From assembly GCF_009711125.1 (NCBI RefSeq), contig NZ_WMIB01000002.1:62001-126000 (forward strand): a DNA stretch of 64,000 bases. Reading direction: 5' to 3'. The DNA is from Metabacillus mangrovi. GTDB lineage: Bacteria > Bacillota > Bacilli > Bacillales > Bacillaceae. The notes beneath the pieces are model-generated. The model worked only from the letters and a program-made list of their open reading frames with translations, was not told the DNA's origin and ran no database searches. This document shows, piece after piece, positions 10,864 to 19,727 of the stretch (the stretch's first letter is position 1; every line of letters starts with the position of its first letter). The position numbers and the translations under genes were made by a program.

Positions 10864-11961
10864 ATGAAGGTTGCGGTAAGCGGGGGAGGTACAGGAGGAC
10901 ATATCTATCCTGCACTTGCTCTTATTAAAGAAATGAAGAAAATGAACCCTGAAGCGGAGTTCTTATATATTGGAACTGCCAACGGACTGGAAAAGAATAT
11001 TGTAGAGAGAGAAAATATTCCTTTCAAATCAATTGAAATCACCGGTTTTAAAAGAAAAATCAGCCTGGATAACGTAAAAACCGTCATGCGGTTTTTAAAG
11101 GGTGTAAAAACGAGCAAACATTATTTAAAAGAATTCAAGCCGGATGCTGTGATCGGAACGGGCGGATATGTATGCGGCCCTGTGGTCTACGCAGCAGCCA
11201 AGCTCGGCATACCAACCGTCATTCATGAACAAAACAGCCTTCCGGGGCTGACGAATAAATTTCTGTCCAGATACACGGACAAAGTGGCGATCTGCTTTGA
11301 AGAAGCAAGAAAATACTTCCCTGCAGACAAAGCGGTGATGACCGGAAACCCGCGTGCATCAGAAGTTGCCGGTGTGAACGGAGAAAAAGGAAAGCTGTCC
11401 GCAGGCTTAAAGCCCGGTGTAAAATCCGTGCTTGTGTTCGGGGGAAGCAGAGGAGCCCGTCCGATCAATAAAGCGATTCTTGAGGTACTGCCCCAGCTGG
11501 GAGAAAAAGACTATCAGCTTCTCTATGTGACGGGGGAAGTCCATTATAAGCAAGTAGCGGAGGAAGCAAAAGCGACAGGTTCCCCTTCCAATGTGATCAT
11601 CAAGCCATTCATTCATAATATGCCGGAAGTATTGGCCGGTACGGATCTGATTGTAGGCAGGGCAGGCGCTACATCGATAGCAGAAATTACAGCGCTTGGC
11701 CTTCCAAGTATTCTGATCCCAAGTCCATATGTGACAGCGAACCACCAGGAAGTAAACGCCAGGTCGTTAAGTGATAAGGGAGCTGCTGTACTGATGCTCG
11801 AAAAAGACTTGAACGGACCGGCTCTTTTAAAAGAAATCGACCGGATCATGACTGACGAAGCAGAGCTCATGAAGATGCGAAATGCTTCAGCAAAAATCGG
11901 CATGCCGGATGCAGCGGCAAGGCTAGCTGAAGTGCTTGGGGAAGTTTCCACAAAAAAATAA
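10864..11961 (+). CDS. murG: Undecaprenyldiphospho-muramoylpentapeptide GlcNAc transferase
   Basis: Peripheral membrane glycosyltransferase that adds GlcNAc to lipid I, forming lipid II. The 365 residues begin with the glycine-rich [13 protein letters not shown] loop (residues 7-19) that binds the lipid I diphosphate. The second domain has GGSRGA and the UDP-GlcNAc binding [10 protein letters not shown] stretch. An AGGAGG site precedes the ATG. A 122-base gap separates it from spoVE; I see no clear terminator or promoter there. Confidence 0.97.
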   Translation: MKVAVSGGGTGGHIYPALALIKEMKKMNPEAEFLYIGTANGLEKNIVERENIPFKSIEITGFKRKISLDNVKTVMRFLKGVKTSKHYLKEFKPDAVIGTGGYVCGPVVYAAAKLGIPTVIHEQNSLPGLTNKFLSRYTDKVAICFEEARKYFPADKAVMTGNPRASEVAGVNGEKGKLSAGLKPGVKSVLVFGGSRGARPINKAILEVLPQLGEKDYQLLYVTGEVHYKQVAEEAKATGSPSNVIIKPFIHNMPEVLAGTDLIVGRAGATSIAEITALGLPSILIPSPYVTANHQEVNARSLSDKGAAVLMLEKDLNGPALLKEIDRIMTDEAELMKMRNASAKIGMPDAAARLAEVLGEVSTKK

Positions 11962-12001
11962 CGGATGTCTTATCATCGGATAAATACCTTTTAACACAAT
12001 C

Positions 12002-12108
12002 TTTCAGCTAAAGGGCACCATGCCGGCGTGCACAGGCGTGCCCTCGACTGGAACGGCTCCGGAATGGTCCGTTCGAGCTGAAAAAAGAATACAGCAGCTT
12101 TCAGGAGG
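12002..12108 (+). promoter_or_regulatory. Structured leader of murB, three-way-junction fold (unassigned)
   Basis: The 152-base gap between murG and murB contains an 8-bp perfect closing stem, TTTCAGCT (12002-12009) with AGCTGAAA (12076-12083). It encloses two hairpins: AGGGCAC/GTGCCCT (12012-12018 with 12038-12044, extended by GCC/GGC) and GAACGG/CCGTTC (12051-12056 with 12069-12074). The right strand of the closing stem can also pair with TTTCAG at 12099-12104, which overlaps the first bases of the murB AGGAGG site (12103-12108). This looks like a switch between an open and a closed ribosome binding site, but the fold is read by eye and fits no riboswitch class I can name. Confidence 0.4.
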
Positions 12109-12113
12109 TTATT

Positions 12114-13025
12114 ATGGAAAACATCATCAGAGAACTTGAGCAGGCAGAGGTCGGCAAAGTGCTTGTAAACGAACCTCTTGCCAAGCACACAACGATGAAA
12201 ATCGGAGGTCCGGCGGACTGCCTGGTTGTCCCAAAGGATATAGACAGCATCAAAAAAATCATTTCAATTATTAAAGACCATGGAGTGAGCTGGCGTGCGA
12301 TTGGCAGAGGCTCCAACCTCCTTGTTTCCGATGAAGGCATTGAAGGGGTAGTCATCAAGCTTGGGGACGGCCTCGATCATCTGGAGATAGACGGAGAGGT
12401 TCTGACAGTAGGCGGCGGCTATTCGGTGATCAAGCTTGCGACGATCATCAGCAAAAAAGGCTTATCGGGCCTCGAGTTTTCAAGCGGCATCCCCGGTTCG
12501 GTCGGAGGAGCCGTTTATATGAACGCCGGTGCCCATGGCTCTGATATGAGCAAGATTCTTGTAAAAGCACACATTCTGTTTGAAGACGGAACAATGGAAT
12601 GGCTCACATGCGAAGAACTGAAATTCTCCTACCGTACGTCTATTCTCCAAAATGAGCGGCCCGGAATCTGCCTCGAAGCGGTTTTGAAGCTGGAAGAGGG
12701 AGAAAAAGAAACGATTGTTTCCGTCATGCAGAAAAACAAAGATTACCGGAGAGACACACAGCCCTGGAATTTCCCGTGTGCAGGCAGCATCTTCCGTAAT
12801 CCCCTTCCGGATTATGCCGGTGCCCTTGTAGAAAAAGCAGGGCTGAAAGGCTATAAAATCGGCGGGGCTCAAGTGTCTGATATGCACGGGAATTTCATTG
12901 TAAACGCCGGCGGAGCGACTGCACAGGATGTTTTAGATCTTATTGCTTTCATTAAAAAAACCGTTTTAGACAAATATAACGTCCAATTGGAGACAGAGGT
13001 AGAAATAATCGGGCGAAAATCCTAA
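12114..13025 (+). CDS. murB: UDP-N-acetylenolpyruvoylglucosamine reductase
   Basis: FAD- and NADPH-dependent cytoplasmic reductase that converts UDP-GlcNAc-enolpyruvate to UDP-MurNAc. The 303 residues show the VAO-type FAD-binding region GRGSNLLV (about 63-70) and [19 protein letters not shown] (about 123-141), and the catalytic region around CAGSIFRNP. The compact sequence resembles the short type II enzymes typical of Firmicutes. An AGGAGG site precedes the ATG and may be partly masked by the leader structure described separately. Confidence 0.96.
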   Translation: MENIIRELEQAEVGKVLVNEPLAKHTTMKIGGPADCLVVPKDIDSIKKIISIIKDHGVSWRAIGRGSNLLVSDEGIEGVVIKLGDGLDHLEIDGEVLTVGGGYSVIKLATIISKKGLSGLEFSSGIPGSVGGAVYMNAGAHGSDMSKILVKAHILFEDGTMEWLTCEELKFSYRTSILQNERPGICLEAVLKLEEGEKETIVSVMQKNKDYRRDTQPWNFPCAGSIFRNPLPDYAGALVEKAGLKGYKIGGAQVSDMHGNFIVNAGGATAQDVLDLIAFIKKTVLDKYNVQLETEVEIIGRKS

Positions 13026-13035
13026 AAGAAGAGGC

Positions 13036-13063
13036 TTAACTATTCCTTCTACTATGCTATAAT
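13036..13063 (+). promoter_or_regulatory. Promoter with extended -10 before divIB
   Basis: TTAACT (13036-13041) and a perfect TATAAT (13058-13063) are 16 bases apart, and TG at 13055-13056 gives an extended -10 (TGcTATAAT). It starts eleven bases after murB and would produce a leader of roughly 95 bases before divIB. Confidence 0.65.
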
Positions 13064-13085
13064 GACTAATATAGGAAAATGGCAA

Positions 13086-13118
13086 AAACGGCATCCAGTA
13101 TGCCGTTTGTTTATATTT
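13086..13118 (+). terminator. Attenuator-like hairpin in the divIB leader
   Basis: A perfect 9-bp stem, AAACGGCAT (13086-13094) with ATGCCGTTT (13100-13108), closes a 5-base loop and is followed by GTTTATATTT. It lies downstream of the divIB promoter and upstream of the coding region, so it would act as an attenuator or as the terminator of transcripts coming from murB. The T-run is interrupted, so its strength is uncertain. Confidence 0.45.
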
Positions 13119-13163
13119 CCCAACCGGTTTGCACGGAAATTTTCAAGAAGGGTGAATGGGAAA

Positions 13164-13979
13164 ATGAATAACCGAATCGAACAGGATAAAATTGTTTCGA
13201 TCGAAGAGCGCATCCCTAAACTGAAAGAGCAGCGGAAACAGAAGACGAATAAGCGGCTGGTTTCCTTTCTCTGCCTTTTTTTTATATTGATCCTGCTTGT
13301 TATTTACTTTCAATCGCCGCTCAGCAAAATATCGGCAGTCGAAGTATCCGGCAGCATCCATGCCAGCAAAGAAGAGATTATTAAAAAAAGCGGGATCGCT
13401 CCCGGGACAGGCTATTGGAGCCTTGACGGAGGCGATGCCGAAAGAGAGATCAAAGAACTGAAAGAAATAAAATCAGTACAAGTTTTAAAGACATTCCCCA
13501 ATAAAGTCACTCTTAAGGTCGAAGAGTATAAACGGGTTGCCTATGCAGAACGAAACGGGAGCTACCTGCCGATTCTTGAGAATGGCTTCGTCCTTGGACA
13601 GGACAGTAAATCGCTCCCGTCAGATGCACCCATTCTGATCAACTGGAAGGAAGCAGAACATATTCAGGAAATGGCCTCTGCCCTTTTAGAAATCCCGGGG
13701 CCGATCGCGGCCTCAATTTCCGAAATCTATCATGCTCCCGACAAAAATGATTCGTGGCGCATCAAGCTGTATATGAACGAGGGGTATGTCATCAGCGGCT
13801 CTGTGCGGAACATAGCCGAGAAGATTAAAGATTACCCTTCGATCATCGCTCAGCTTGAACCGGGATCCAAAGGCATGATTCATATGGAAGTCGGCACCTA
13901 TTTTGAATCGTTTGAACAGAAGAAAGACACCGAAGAGAAATTAGATCAGGGAGAAGAAGCGGATGAAACCGAGAGGTAA
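13164..13979 (+). CDS. divIB: Cell division protein DivIB (FtsQ family)
   Basis: Bitopic divisome protein that stabilises FtsL and DivIC, important for division and for sporulation septation. I start it at the ATG at 13164 (271 residues, beginning MNNRIEQDKIVSIEERIPK), because this matches the family and has AAGAAGGG upstream; the frame is open further up, to 13062, but that part overlaps the leader hairpin. Visible: a charged cytoplasmic tail, one membrane segment (about 31-50), a POTRA domain (ISAVEVSGSIHASKEEI onward) and a beta domain, then an acidic tail. It overlaps ylxW by 17 bases. Confidence 0.94.
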   Translation: MNNRIEQDKIVSIEERIPKLKEQRKQKTNKRLVSFLCLFFILILLVIYFQSPLSKISAVEVSGSIHASKEEIIKKSGIAPGTGYWSLDGGDAEREIKELKEIKSVQVLKTFPNKVTLKVEEYKRVAYAERNGSYLPILENGFVLGQDSKSLPSDAPILINWKEAEHIQEMASALLEIPGPIAASISEIYHAPDKNDSWRIKLYMNEGYVISGSVRNIAEKIKDYPSIIAQLEPGSKGMIHMEVGTYFESFEQKKDTEEKLDQGEEADETER

Positions 13980-14667
13980 ATATGTCCTTCTTTCTGCAGT
14001 GATGCTCGTTCTCGGCTATCTCATCGCATTTTCTTTTCAGCTGACGAATGAGAAAAGCGGTGCAAGCATCTCTGCTGAACAATGGAACAGAGAGTATGAA
14101 TCCAGACAGCTGCTGATCAGTCAGGAAGAACGCAATTTGGAGCTGCAGAAGGAACTGGGGGACAAGCAGGAGAAAATCCGTGCCCATGAAGATTCCGTAA
14201 AGGAAGAGCAGCAGGCTGCAGGCCGGATGGTGGATGAAATCGAAAAGCTTCGCATGTACACCGGGGAAACCGGTGTAAAAGGCAAAGGGGTCCAAATCAC
14301 GCTGAAGGATTCCTCTTACATACCGGCCGGCGGGAATGCCAACAGCTATATCGTTCATGAAAGCCATATTTTCAAGACGATCAACGAATTGTTTATATCC
14401 GGCGCCTCCGCAGTAGCGATCAATGGCCAGCGGATCTCTGCAGAATCATATATTTTCTGCAACGGTCCAGTTATTACGGTTGATGGGAACCAGTTCCCGG
14501 CCCCGTTTGTCATTTCTGCCATCGGTGATCCGGATGTACTGATTTCTGCCTTCACCATTCCCGGAGGAGTATCGGAAGAGCTCGCTTATGACAACATTGA
14601 GGTTAAGACCGAAAAGAAATCTGAAATCACCATGAACCCGATGCTCCAAAGCGGCGATAATTCCTGA
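13963..14667 (+). CDS. ylxW: DUF881 family membrane-anchored protein YlxW
   Basis: Protein of unknown function, 234 residues, conserved between divIB and sbp in Bacillus. An N-terminal membrane anchor (about 5-25) is followed by a predicted coiled coil (about 35-90) and a globular DUF881 domain facing outward. It starts inside the end of divIB. Next comes ylxX, a paralogue with the same architecture, so the two probably arose by tandem duplication. Genetic position suggests a role linked to division or sporulation; I see no catalytic motif. Confidence 0.88.
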   Translation: MKPRGKYVLLSAVMLVLGYLIAFSFQLTNEKSGASISAEQWNREYESRQLLISQEERNLELQKELGDKQEKIRAHEDSVKEEQQAAGRMVDEIEKLRMYTGETGVKGKGVQITLKDSSYIPAGGNANSYIVHESHIFKTINELFISGASAVAINGQRISAESYIFCNGPVITVDGNQFPAPFVISAIGDPDVLISAFTIPGGVSEELAYDNIEVKTEKKSEITMNPMLQSGDNS

Positions 14668-14723
14668 TGCTTCGGCAGAGCAGGCTGTAATTCACAGAAA
14701 CGATGATATGAGGAGCAGTAAAC

Positions 14724-15449
14724 GTGCCTGAAAGGAAAAAAATAATCGGATATACGTTAATAATGGGCCTGTTTGGATTTATGCTTTCTGTTCAGTTCCA
14801 GTCCATCAAGGAGCCGGCAGAAAGGGACTCAAGAGATCTTTGGGAAATCCGGGAGCAATTGAGCGAGGAGCAAAAACAGCAGTCAGAGCTGCTGAAAGAA
14901 ATCAGAAAGTACAATCAGCTGCTGAGCACGTATGATTCCAATGAAACGAACGCGAGAGACGAAGCATTGAAAAAAACGCTTGATCAGCTAAAACTGCAGG
15001 CGGGTCTGACCGAAGTAAAAGGGGAGGGAATCGTCCTTGTCCTTGAACCTTTGTTTAGCGGCGAGCTAATTGGGGAAAAAGATATTTCTGTCTCACCTGA
15101 TTTGCTGAGACGGCTGATCAATGAATTGAATGCAAATGAAGCTGAACATATTTCCATAGACGGACACAGAGTTTCCAGCACAACAGTCATCAGAAATATA
15201 AACGGAACTGTAAAAATGGACGGTTTTCCGCTGGATTCGCTGCCGATTAAAATCAATGTGATCAGTGAAGATTCAGCGAAGCTTTATGACCGCATTAAAG
15301 CTTCCAGTACCCATGATCTGTTTGCTGTAGACAATATAAAGATGACGGTCCGGAAACCGGAAAGCAGCATCGTCATTCCCGGAAGCGACAAAAGCATCCG
15401 CAGCGGGGATCTTCATCCCTACGAAATCCGTAAAGGGGGAGATTCATAA
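14724..15449 (+). CDS. ylxX: DUF881 family membrane-anchored protein YlxX
   Basis: Paralogue of the preceding gene: 241 residues with an N-terminal membrane segment (about 7-23), a coiled coil (about 35-85), then the DUF881 domain with GEGIVLVLE and ISIDGHRVSS stretches that mirror the neighbour. The GTG start has GAGGAG ten bases upstream. Its stop overlaps the ATG of sbp (TAATG). Function unknown. Confidence 0.87.
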   Translation: MPERKKIIGYTLIMGLFGFMLSVQFQSIKEPAERDSRDLWEIREQLSEEQKQQSELLKEIRKYNQLLSTYDSNETNARDEALKKTLDQLKLQAGLTEVKGEGIVLVLEPLFSGELIGEKDISVSPDLLRRLINELNANEAEHISIDGHRVSSTTVIRNINGTVKMDGFPLDSLPIKINVISEDSAKLYDRIKASSTHDLFAVDNIKMTVRKPESSIVIPGSDKSIRSGDLHPYEIRKGGDS

Positions 15450-15820
15450 TGTGGCTTCCTGTACTTGGACTGCTGCTGGGACTATTACTTGGATATTTTT
15501 CAGGCTTCCGCATACCTGCTGAATACTCCAACTATCTTTCCATCGCAGTACTTGCAGCACTGGATACTCTGCTTGGCGGAATTCGGGCACAGCTGCAGAA
15601 TATTTACGATGAGCTGGTCTTTGTATCAGGATTTTTCTTTAACATTCTGCTTGCAGCAGCTTTAGCTTTTCTGGGAGTCCATCTTGGTGTAGACTTGTAT
15701 CTGGTGGCGATTTTTGCCTTCGGTGTAAGATTGTTCCAAAACATTGCAGTCATAAGAAGGATCCTGATTTCCAGATGGAGTGATTCACGGCAAAAGGCAA
15801 AAAAAGTTGAGGGAAAGTAG
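15449..15820 (+). CDS. sbp: Small basic membrane protein (DUF1290)
   Basis: A 123-residue protein with about four hydrophobic segments and a basic C-terminus (KKVEGK), conserved upstream of ftsA in many Firmicutes and Actinobacteria. Function unknown. Translation is coupled to ylxX by overlap of the stop and start codons. Conserved glycine-rich starts (GLLLGLLLGYFSGF) and the LAALDTLLGGIRA stretch are family features. Confidence 0.9.
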   Translation: MWLPVLGLLLGLLLGYFSGFRIPAEYSNYLSIAVLAALDTLLGGIRAQLQNIYDELVFVSGFFFNILLAAALAFLGVHLGVDLYLVAIFAFGVRLFQNIAVIRRILISRWSDSRQKAKKVEGK

Positions 15821-15957
15821 AGGGAAAAATGCTTCTTTTGACGAATCATTTATAGAGTGTTTTATTTCCCGGCTCGCCTGTATAAGGGAAAAGAGCTGCA
15901 AACAGCTGCAATTGCAGTTTTTCCTGCATGGCCTGCTTTAAATAAGCAAGATGCGGA

Positions 15958-15986
15958 TTGTAAAGTTGTTCTCCAAATAATAGAAT
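15958..15986 (+). promoter_or_regulatory. Sigma-A type promoter of ftsA-ftsZ
   Basis: TTGTAA (15958-15963) and TAGAAT (15981-15986) are separated by exactly 17 bases, about 33 bases before the ftsA start. The 198-base gap also holds a short palindrome CTGCAATTGCAG (15906-15917). In B. subtilis ftsAZ has several promoters including one for sigma-H; I could not find a convincing sigma-H site here. Confidence 0.65.
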
Positions 15987-16018
15987 AGAAATGTAGAGAG
16001 AGAAGGAGGTGCCATAGA

Positions 16019-17311
16019 ATGAACAGCAATGAAATCTTCGTGAGTCTCGACATCGGTACATCCAGTGTGAAGGTGATTATCGGCGAAATGGCGGATGACG
16101 CCCTGAATGTAATCGGTGTTGGAAATGTTAAATCAGAAGGATTAAAAAAAGGATCAATTGTCGATATCGACGAGACCGTTCATTCTATTAAAAAGGCCGT
16201 TGAGCAGGCGGAACGCATGGTGGGTATTCCCCTTAAAAGAGTAGTGGTGGGGGTAGCAGGAAACCATGTTCATCTTCAGGAATGCCATGGTGTTGTGGCT
16301 GTTTCCAGTGAAAACAGGGAGATAGCGAATGAAGATGTCCGCAGAGTCATCGAGGCGGCTCAGGTAATGTCTATTCCTCCGGAAAGAGAAATAATCGACG
16401 TTATTCCGCGCCAGTTCATTGTAGATGGATTGGATGAGATAAATGATCCCCGTGGTATGCTGGGTGTCAGACTGGAAATGGAAGGAACCATCATTACCGG
16501 TTCCAAAACAATCTTACATAACCTGCTTCGCTGTGTAGAAAGAGCGGGGCTCGAAATAACAGATATCTGCCTTCAGCCTCTGGCTGCCGGTTCTGTTGCC
16601 CTTTCCCGTGATGAAAAGAATCTGGGAGTAGCCATGATTGACATCGGCGGAGGTTCAACGACAATCGCCATTTTTGAACAGGGGCATATTCGTTCAAGCT
16701 CTGTCCTGCCTATCGGAGGGGAGCATCTTACGAAAGATCTATCGATCGGCCTTCGTACTGCGACAGAGGAAGCAGAAAGAATTAAGGTCAAACATGGTCA
16801 TGCTTTCTATGATCACGCTTCGCCGGACGAAGTGTTTGAGGTTTCCATTATCGGAACCGATCAGAAACAGCAATTCAATCAGCTGGAAATCTCTGATATT
16901 ATAGAAGCTAGACTTGAAGAATTGTTTGAAATGGTTCAGCATGAACTTATGAGACTCGGAGTCAGAGATCTTCCGGGGGGCTTCGTTCTTACTGGAGGGA
17001 CTGTAAGCATGCCCGGAGTTCTTGAACTGGCACAGGATATGCTTCAGAGCAGTGTACGAATTGCGAGTCCTGATTATATCGGTGTTAGAGAACCCCGCTA
17101 TATGACCGGGGTCGGGCTCATTCAGTTTGCCTACAAAAATGCGAAAATCCAGGGAAGAAGAATCGGTTCCAGCGTATCCCAGGATACGTACGCCGAGCAG
17201 ACTGCTGCTTCAAGAGAAGAGCCGGCAGAACGCAAGTCAAGCAAGCCTAAGCAGACAGATGACAAAAAACAGAGCAAAGTGAAAAAATTTTTCGGGTACT
17301 TCTTTGAATAA
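16019..17311 (+). CDS. ftsA: Cell division protein FtsA
   Basis: Actin-like ATPase that tethers FtsZ to the membrane. The 430 residues carry the phosphate 1 loop near the N-terminus (DIGTSSVKV), the SHS2/1C subdomain, the second phosphate loop MIDIGGGSTTIA and the adenosine motif GGFVLTGGTVSMPG. The C-terminus ends in a basic and aromatic amphipathic segment (KVKKFFGYFFE) that is the membrane-targeting helix. AGAAGGAGG precedes the ATG. ftsZ follows after 42 bases. Confidence 0.97.
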   Translation: MNSNEIFVSLDIGTSSVKVIIGEMADDALNVIGVGNVKSEGLKKGSIVDIDETVHSIKKAVEQAERMVGIPLKRVVVGVAGNHVHLQECHGVVAVSSENREIANEDVRRVIEAAQVMSIPPEREIIDVIPRQFIVDGLDEINDPRGMLGVRLEMEGTIITGSKTILHNLLRCVERAGLEITDICLQPLAAGSVALSRDEKNLGVAMIDIGGGSTTIAIFEQGHIRSSSVLPIGGEHLTKDLSIGLRTATEEAERIKVKHGHAFYDHASPDEVFEVSIIGTDQKQQFNQLEISDIIEARLEELFEMVQHELMRLGVRDLPGGFVLTGGTVSMPGVLELAQDMLQSSVRIASPDYIGVREPRYMTGVGLIQFAYKNAKIQGRRIGSSVSQDTYAEQTAASREEPAERKSSKPKQTDDKKQSKVKKFFGYFFE

Positions 17312-17353
17312 AACGATCAACCAGAAGTGATTGATGGATTAGGAGGATTATGC

Positions 17354-18514
17354 ATGCTGGAGTTTGAAACGAATATTGATGGACTGGCAACGATAAAAGT
17401 AATAGGTGTAGGCGGCGGGGGAAACAACGCTGTTAACCGCATGATTGAACACGGGGTGCAGGGAGTAGAATTCATCGCTGTTAATACGGACGCCCAGGCT
17501 TTGAATCTATCTAAAGCAGAAGTGAAAATGCAGATCGGCTCCAAGCTGACAAGAGGCCTTGGTGCAGGAGCGAACCCGGAAGTCGGGAAAAAAGCTGCCG
17601 AAGAAAGCAAGGAACAGATTGAGGAAGCACTGCGCGGTGCTGATATGGTCTTTGTTACTGCAGGTATGGGAGGCGGTACCGGAACAGGTGCTGCACCGGT
17701 TATCGCCCAGATTGCAAAAGATCTCGGGGCTCTTACAGTAGGAGTCGTGACACGTCCGTTCACATTTGAAGGACGCAAGCGTGCGATGCAGGCGTCAGGC
17801 GGAATCTCTTCTATGAAAGAATCCGTGGACACACTGATCGTAATCCCGAACGACCGTCTTTTGGAAATCGTTGATAAAAACACGCCGATGCTGGAAGCGT
17901 TCCGTGAAGCTGACAACGTTCTCCGCCAGGGTGTTCAGGGTATTTCCGATTTGATTGCGGTTCCCGGACTTATTAACCTGGACTTTGCAGATGTTAAGAC
18001 CATCATGTCCAATAGAGGTTCTGCACTTATGGGAATCGGTGTAGCTACCGGAGAAAGCCGTGCAGCTGAAGCGGCGAAAAAGGCGATCTCCAGTCCGCTG
18101 CTTGAAACATCCATCGACGGGGCACAAGGTGTGCTGATGAACATTACAGGCGGCACGAACCTGAGTCTTTATGAAGTACAGGAGGCTGCTGATATTGTAG
18201 CATCGGCTTCCGATCAGGAAGTAAACATGATCTTCGGTTCCGTAATAAACGAGAACCTGAAGGATGAGATTGTTGTAACCGTTATTGCGACAGGCTTCAG
18301 CGAACAGGAGATCAATCCAGGCAAGAAGCCGCGCTTCGGCGGAACTGCGAACCCGGCTCCGCAAAACCAGAAGCCGGCCATGCCGCAAAAGCGTGAGCGT
18401 GAACGTGAAATTAAACGGGAAGAGCCGTCATACAATGACACTCATCGCCAGCAGCAGCCCGATGATGCACTTGATATCCCAACCTTCCTCCGCAACCGCA
18501 ACAGAAGACGCTAA
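17354..18514 (+). CDS. ftsZ: Cell division protein FtsZ
   Basis: Tubulin-like GTPase that forms the Z ring. The 386 residues start at the ATG ([10 protein letters not shown]) with TAGGAGG upstream; an earlier in-frame ATG at 17327 has no ribosome binding site. Visible: the G-box GGGTGTG (106-112), the T7 loop NLDFADVK that completes the GTPase site of the next subunit, a variable acidic and basic linker, and the conserved C-terminal peptide [17 protein letters not shown] that binds FtsA, SepF and other partners. A very strong terminator follows. Confidence 0.98.
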   Translation: MLEFETNIDGLATIKVIGVGGGGNNAVNRMIEHGVQGVEFIAVNTDAQALNLSKAEVKMQIGSKLTRGLGAGANPEVGKKAAEESKEQIEEALRGADMVFVTAGMGGGTGTGAAPVIAQIAKDLGALTVGVVTRPFTFEGRKRAMQASGGISSMKESVDTLIVIPNDRLLEIVDKNTPMLEAFREADNVLRQGVQGISDLIAVPGLINLDFADVKTIMSNRGSALMGIGVATGESRAAEAAKKAISSPLLETSIDGAQGVLMNITGGTNLSLYEVQEAADIVASASDQEVNMIFGSVINENLKDEIVVTVIATGFSEQEINPGKKPRFGGTANPAPQNQKPAMPQKREREREIKREEPSYNDTHRQQQPDDALDIPTFLRNRNRRR

Positions 18515-18528
18515 ATGGTAAACAAAAA

Positions 18529-18568
18529 AGGCCCTGACAGACGAAACAGTCTGTCAGGGCCTTTTTTT
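18529..18568 (+). terminator. Strong rho-independent terminator after ftsZ
   Basis: A perfect 13-bp stem, AGGCCCTGACAGA (18529-18541) with its complement (18550-18562), has an 8-base loop. It is flanked by an A-run on the left and a T-run on the right, so it can also work on the opposite strand. It ends the ftsAZ unit. Confidence 0.95.
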
Positions 18569-18614
18569 ACTGGTGCTGGATCACCCATTATGCAGGGAGA
18601 GCCAAGCAGCGGCT

Positions 18615-18691
18615 TCCGACAAAACCACTTAAAAAAACACGGATTTCCCTTTCACAGATTGACACACTTTACCGGACGATCTCTATATACT
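18615..18691 (+). promoter_or_regulatory. spoIIG-type promoter with wide spacer and a possible Spo0A box
   Basis: A consensus -35 TTGACA (18659-18664) is followed by TATACT (18686-18691) after a 21-base spacer, much wider than the usual 17. The B. subtilis spoIIG promoter is known for a similar abnormal spacing that makes it depend on phosphorylated Spo0A. Upstream, TCCGACA (18615-18621), on the minus strand TGTCGGA, matches the Spo0A box TGTCGAA at six of seven positions. It lies about 80 bases before the expected start of transcription. Confidence 0.65.
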
Positions 18692-18743
18692 TGAACCATA
18701 GCAATCATTCAGATCCTTCACTGGCTGGGAAGAGGGGTGTGCA

Positions 18744-19670
18744 TTGACCGTCTATTTAGATGTCATCTGGCTTCTGAATTTCCTCTTTGATACCATGCTG
18801 CTTCTGCTCACAGCTGCCATGATGAAAAGAAAAAAAGTATGGTACCGGATTCTCCTCGGGGGATTCATTGGTTCTGCTCTCGTTCTCTTTCTGTTCACAC
18901 CGCTTAGCCCTTTTTTCAGCCACCCGGCCGGAAAATTCCTTATTTCAATTCTGATGGTGTGGACGGCTTTTGGTTTTATACGGTTTAAATATTTTCTTCA
19001 GAACCTGCTGATGTTTTATTTCGCCACCTTCGCGATTGGGGGAGGGATCATCGGCGTACATTATTTTCTTCAGCAGGACAGTTATCTCGCCGGAGGGGTC
19101 CTGATCACCCAGTCAACCGGCTTTGGAGATCCGGTTTCCTGGCTGTTCGCTGCTGCCGGTTTCCCGCTGCTATGGCTCTTTTCTTCGGGCAGAGGAAAGG
19201 ATATTCAGGTGAAAAAACTTCAATATGAGGAAATCGTCTATGTAACAGCCTATTTGGGTGAGACCGTTCTGGAAATGAGAGGGCTTGTAGACAGCGGAAA
19301 TCAGCTGTATGATCCCTTGACCAAAACCCCGGTCATGATAGCGGATACTGAAAAAATGAAGGATCATTTACCGAAAGCTTTATGTGATAAAGTCAGCAGC
19401 GGAAAGATTCTGGAGGATACACCTGATCTTGATCATGAATGGCAGCTTCGAATGAGGATTGTACCGTACCGCGGAGTCGGCCAGCAAAACCAGTTCATGC
19501 TTGCCCTTAAGCCGGACGCCCTTACCATCTCAACCGGAAAAGAGGAATGGCAGGTGAAAAAAGCGCTGATCGCTTTGAGCTCATCGCAGCTTTCGGCAGA
19601 CGGCGATTTTACCTGCATCGTCCATCCGCAAATGCTTCAACATTCATCTTCTGCATCGAATGTATCGTAA
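18744..19670 (+). CDS. spoIIGA: Sporulation aspartic protease SpoIIGA (pro-sigma-E processing)
   Basis: Membrane-embedded aspartic protease that cleaves the pro-sequence from sigma-E in the mother cell after a signal from SpoIIR. The 308 residues have five hydrophobic segments in the first half and a soluble protease domain with the catalytic DSGNQLYDP motif (about 186-194) in the second. The TTG start (MTVYLDVIWLLNFLFD) is chosen because the protein begins like the family; GAAGAGGGG lies upstream. It is the first gene of the spoIIG operon with sigE, 57 bases downstream. Confidence 0.96.
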   Translation: MTVYLDVIWLLNFLFDTMLLLLTAAMMKRKKVWYRILLGGFIGSALVLFLFTPLSPFFSHPAGKFLISILMVWTAFGFIRFKYFLQNLLMFYFATFAIGGGIIGVHYFLQQDSYLAGGVLITQSTGFGDPVSWLFAAAGFPLLWLFSSGRGKDIQVKKLQYEEIVYVTAYLGETVLEMRGLVDSGNQLYDPLTKTPVMIADTEKMKDHLPKALCDKVSSGKILEDTPDLDHEWQLRMRIVPYRGVGQQNQFMLALKPDALTISTGKEEWQVKKALIALSSSQLSADGDFTCIVHPQMLQHSSSASNVS

Positions 19671-19727
19671 AACATGGGAAGTATTATCATTTTACTCGCG
19701 CAGGCGACTTTTAGAAGGGGGAAAACA

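Noticed and set aside
13062-13163. N-terminal extension of divIB
   Set aside because: It covers the leader hairpin right after the promoter and lacks a ribosome binding site; the family N-terminus begins at 13164.
15906-15917. CTGCAATTGCAG palindrome in the sbp-ftsA gap as a terminator or operator
   Set aside because: Only four GC-containing pairs with an AATT centre and an interrupted T-run; too weak for a terminator and no regulator known to me fits.
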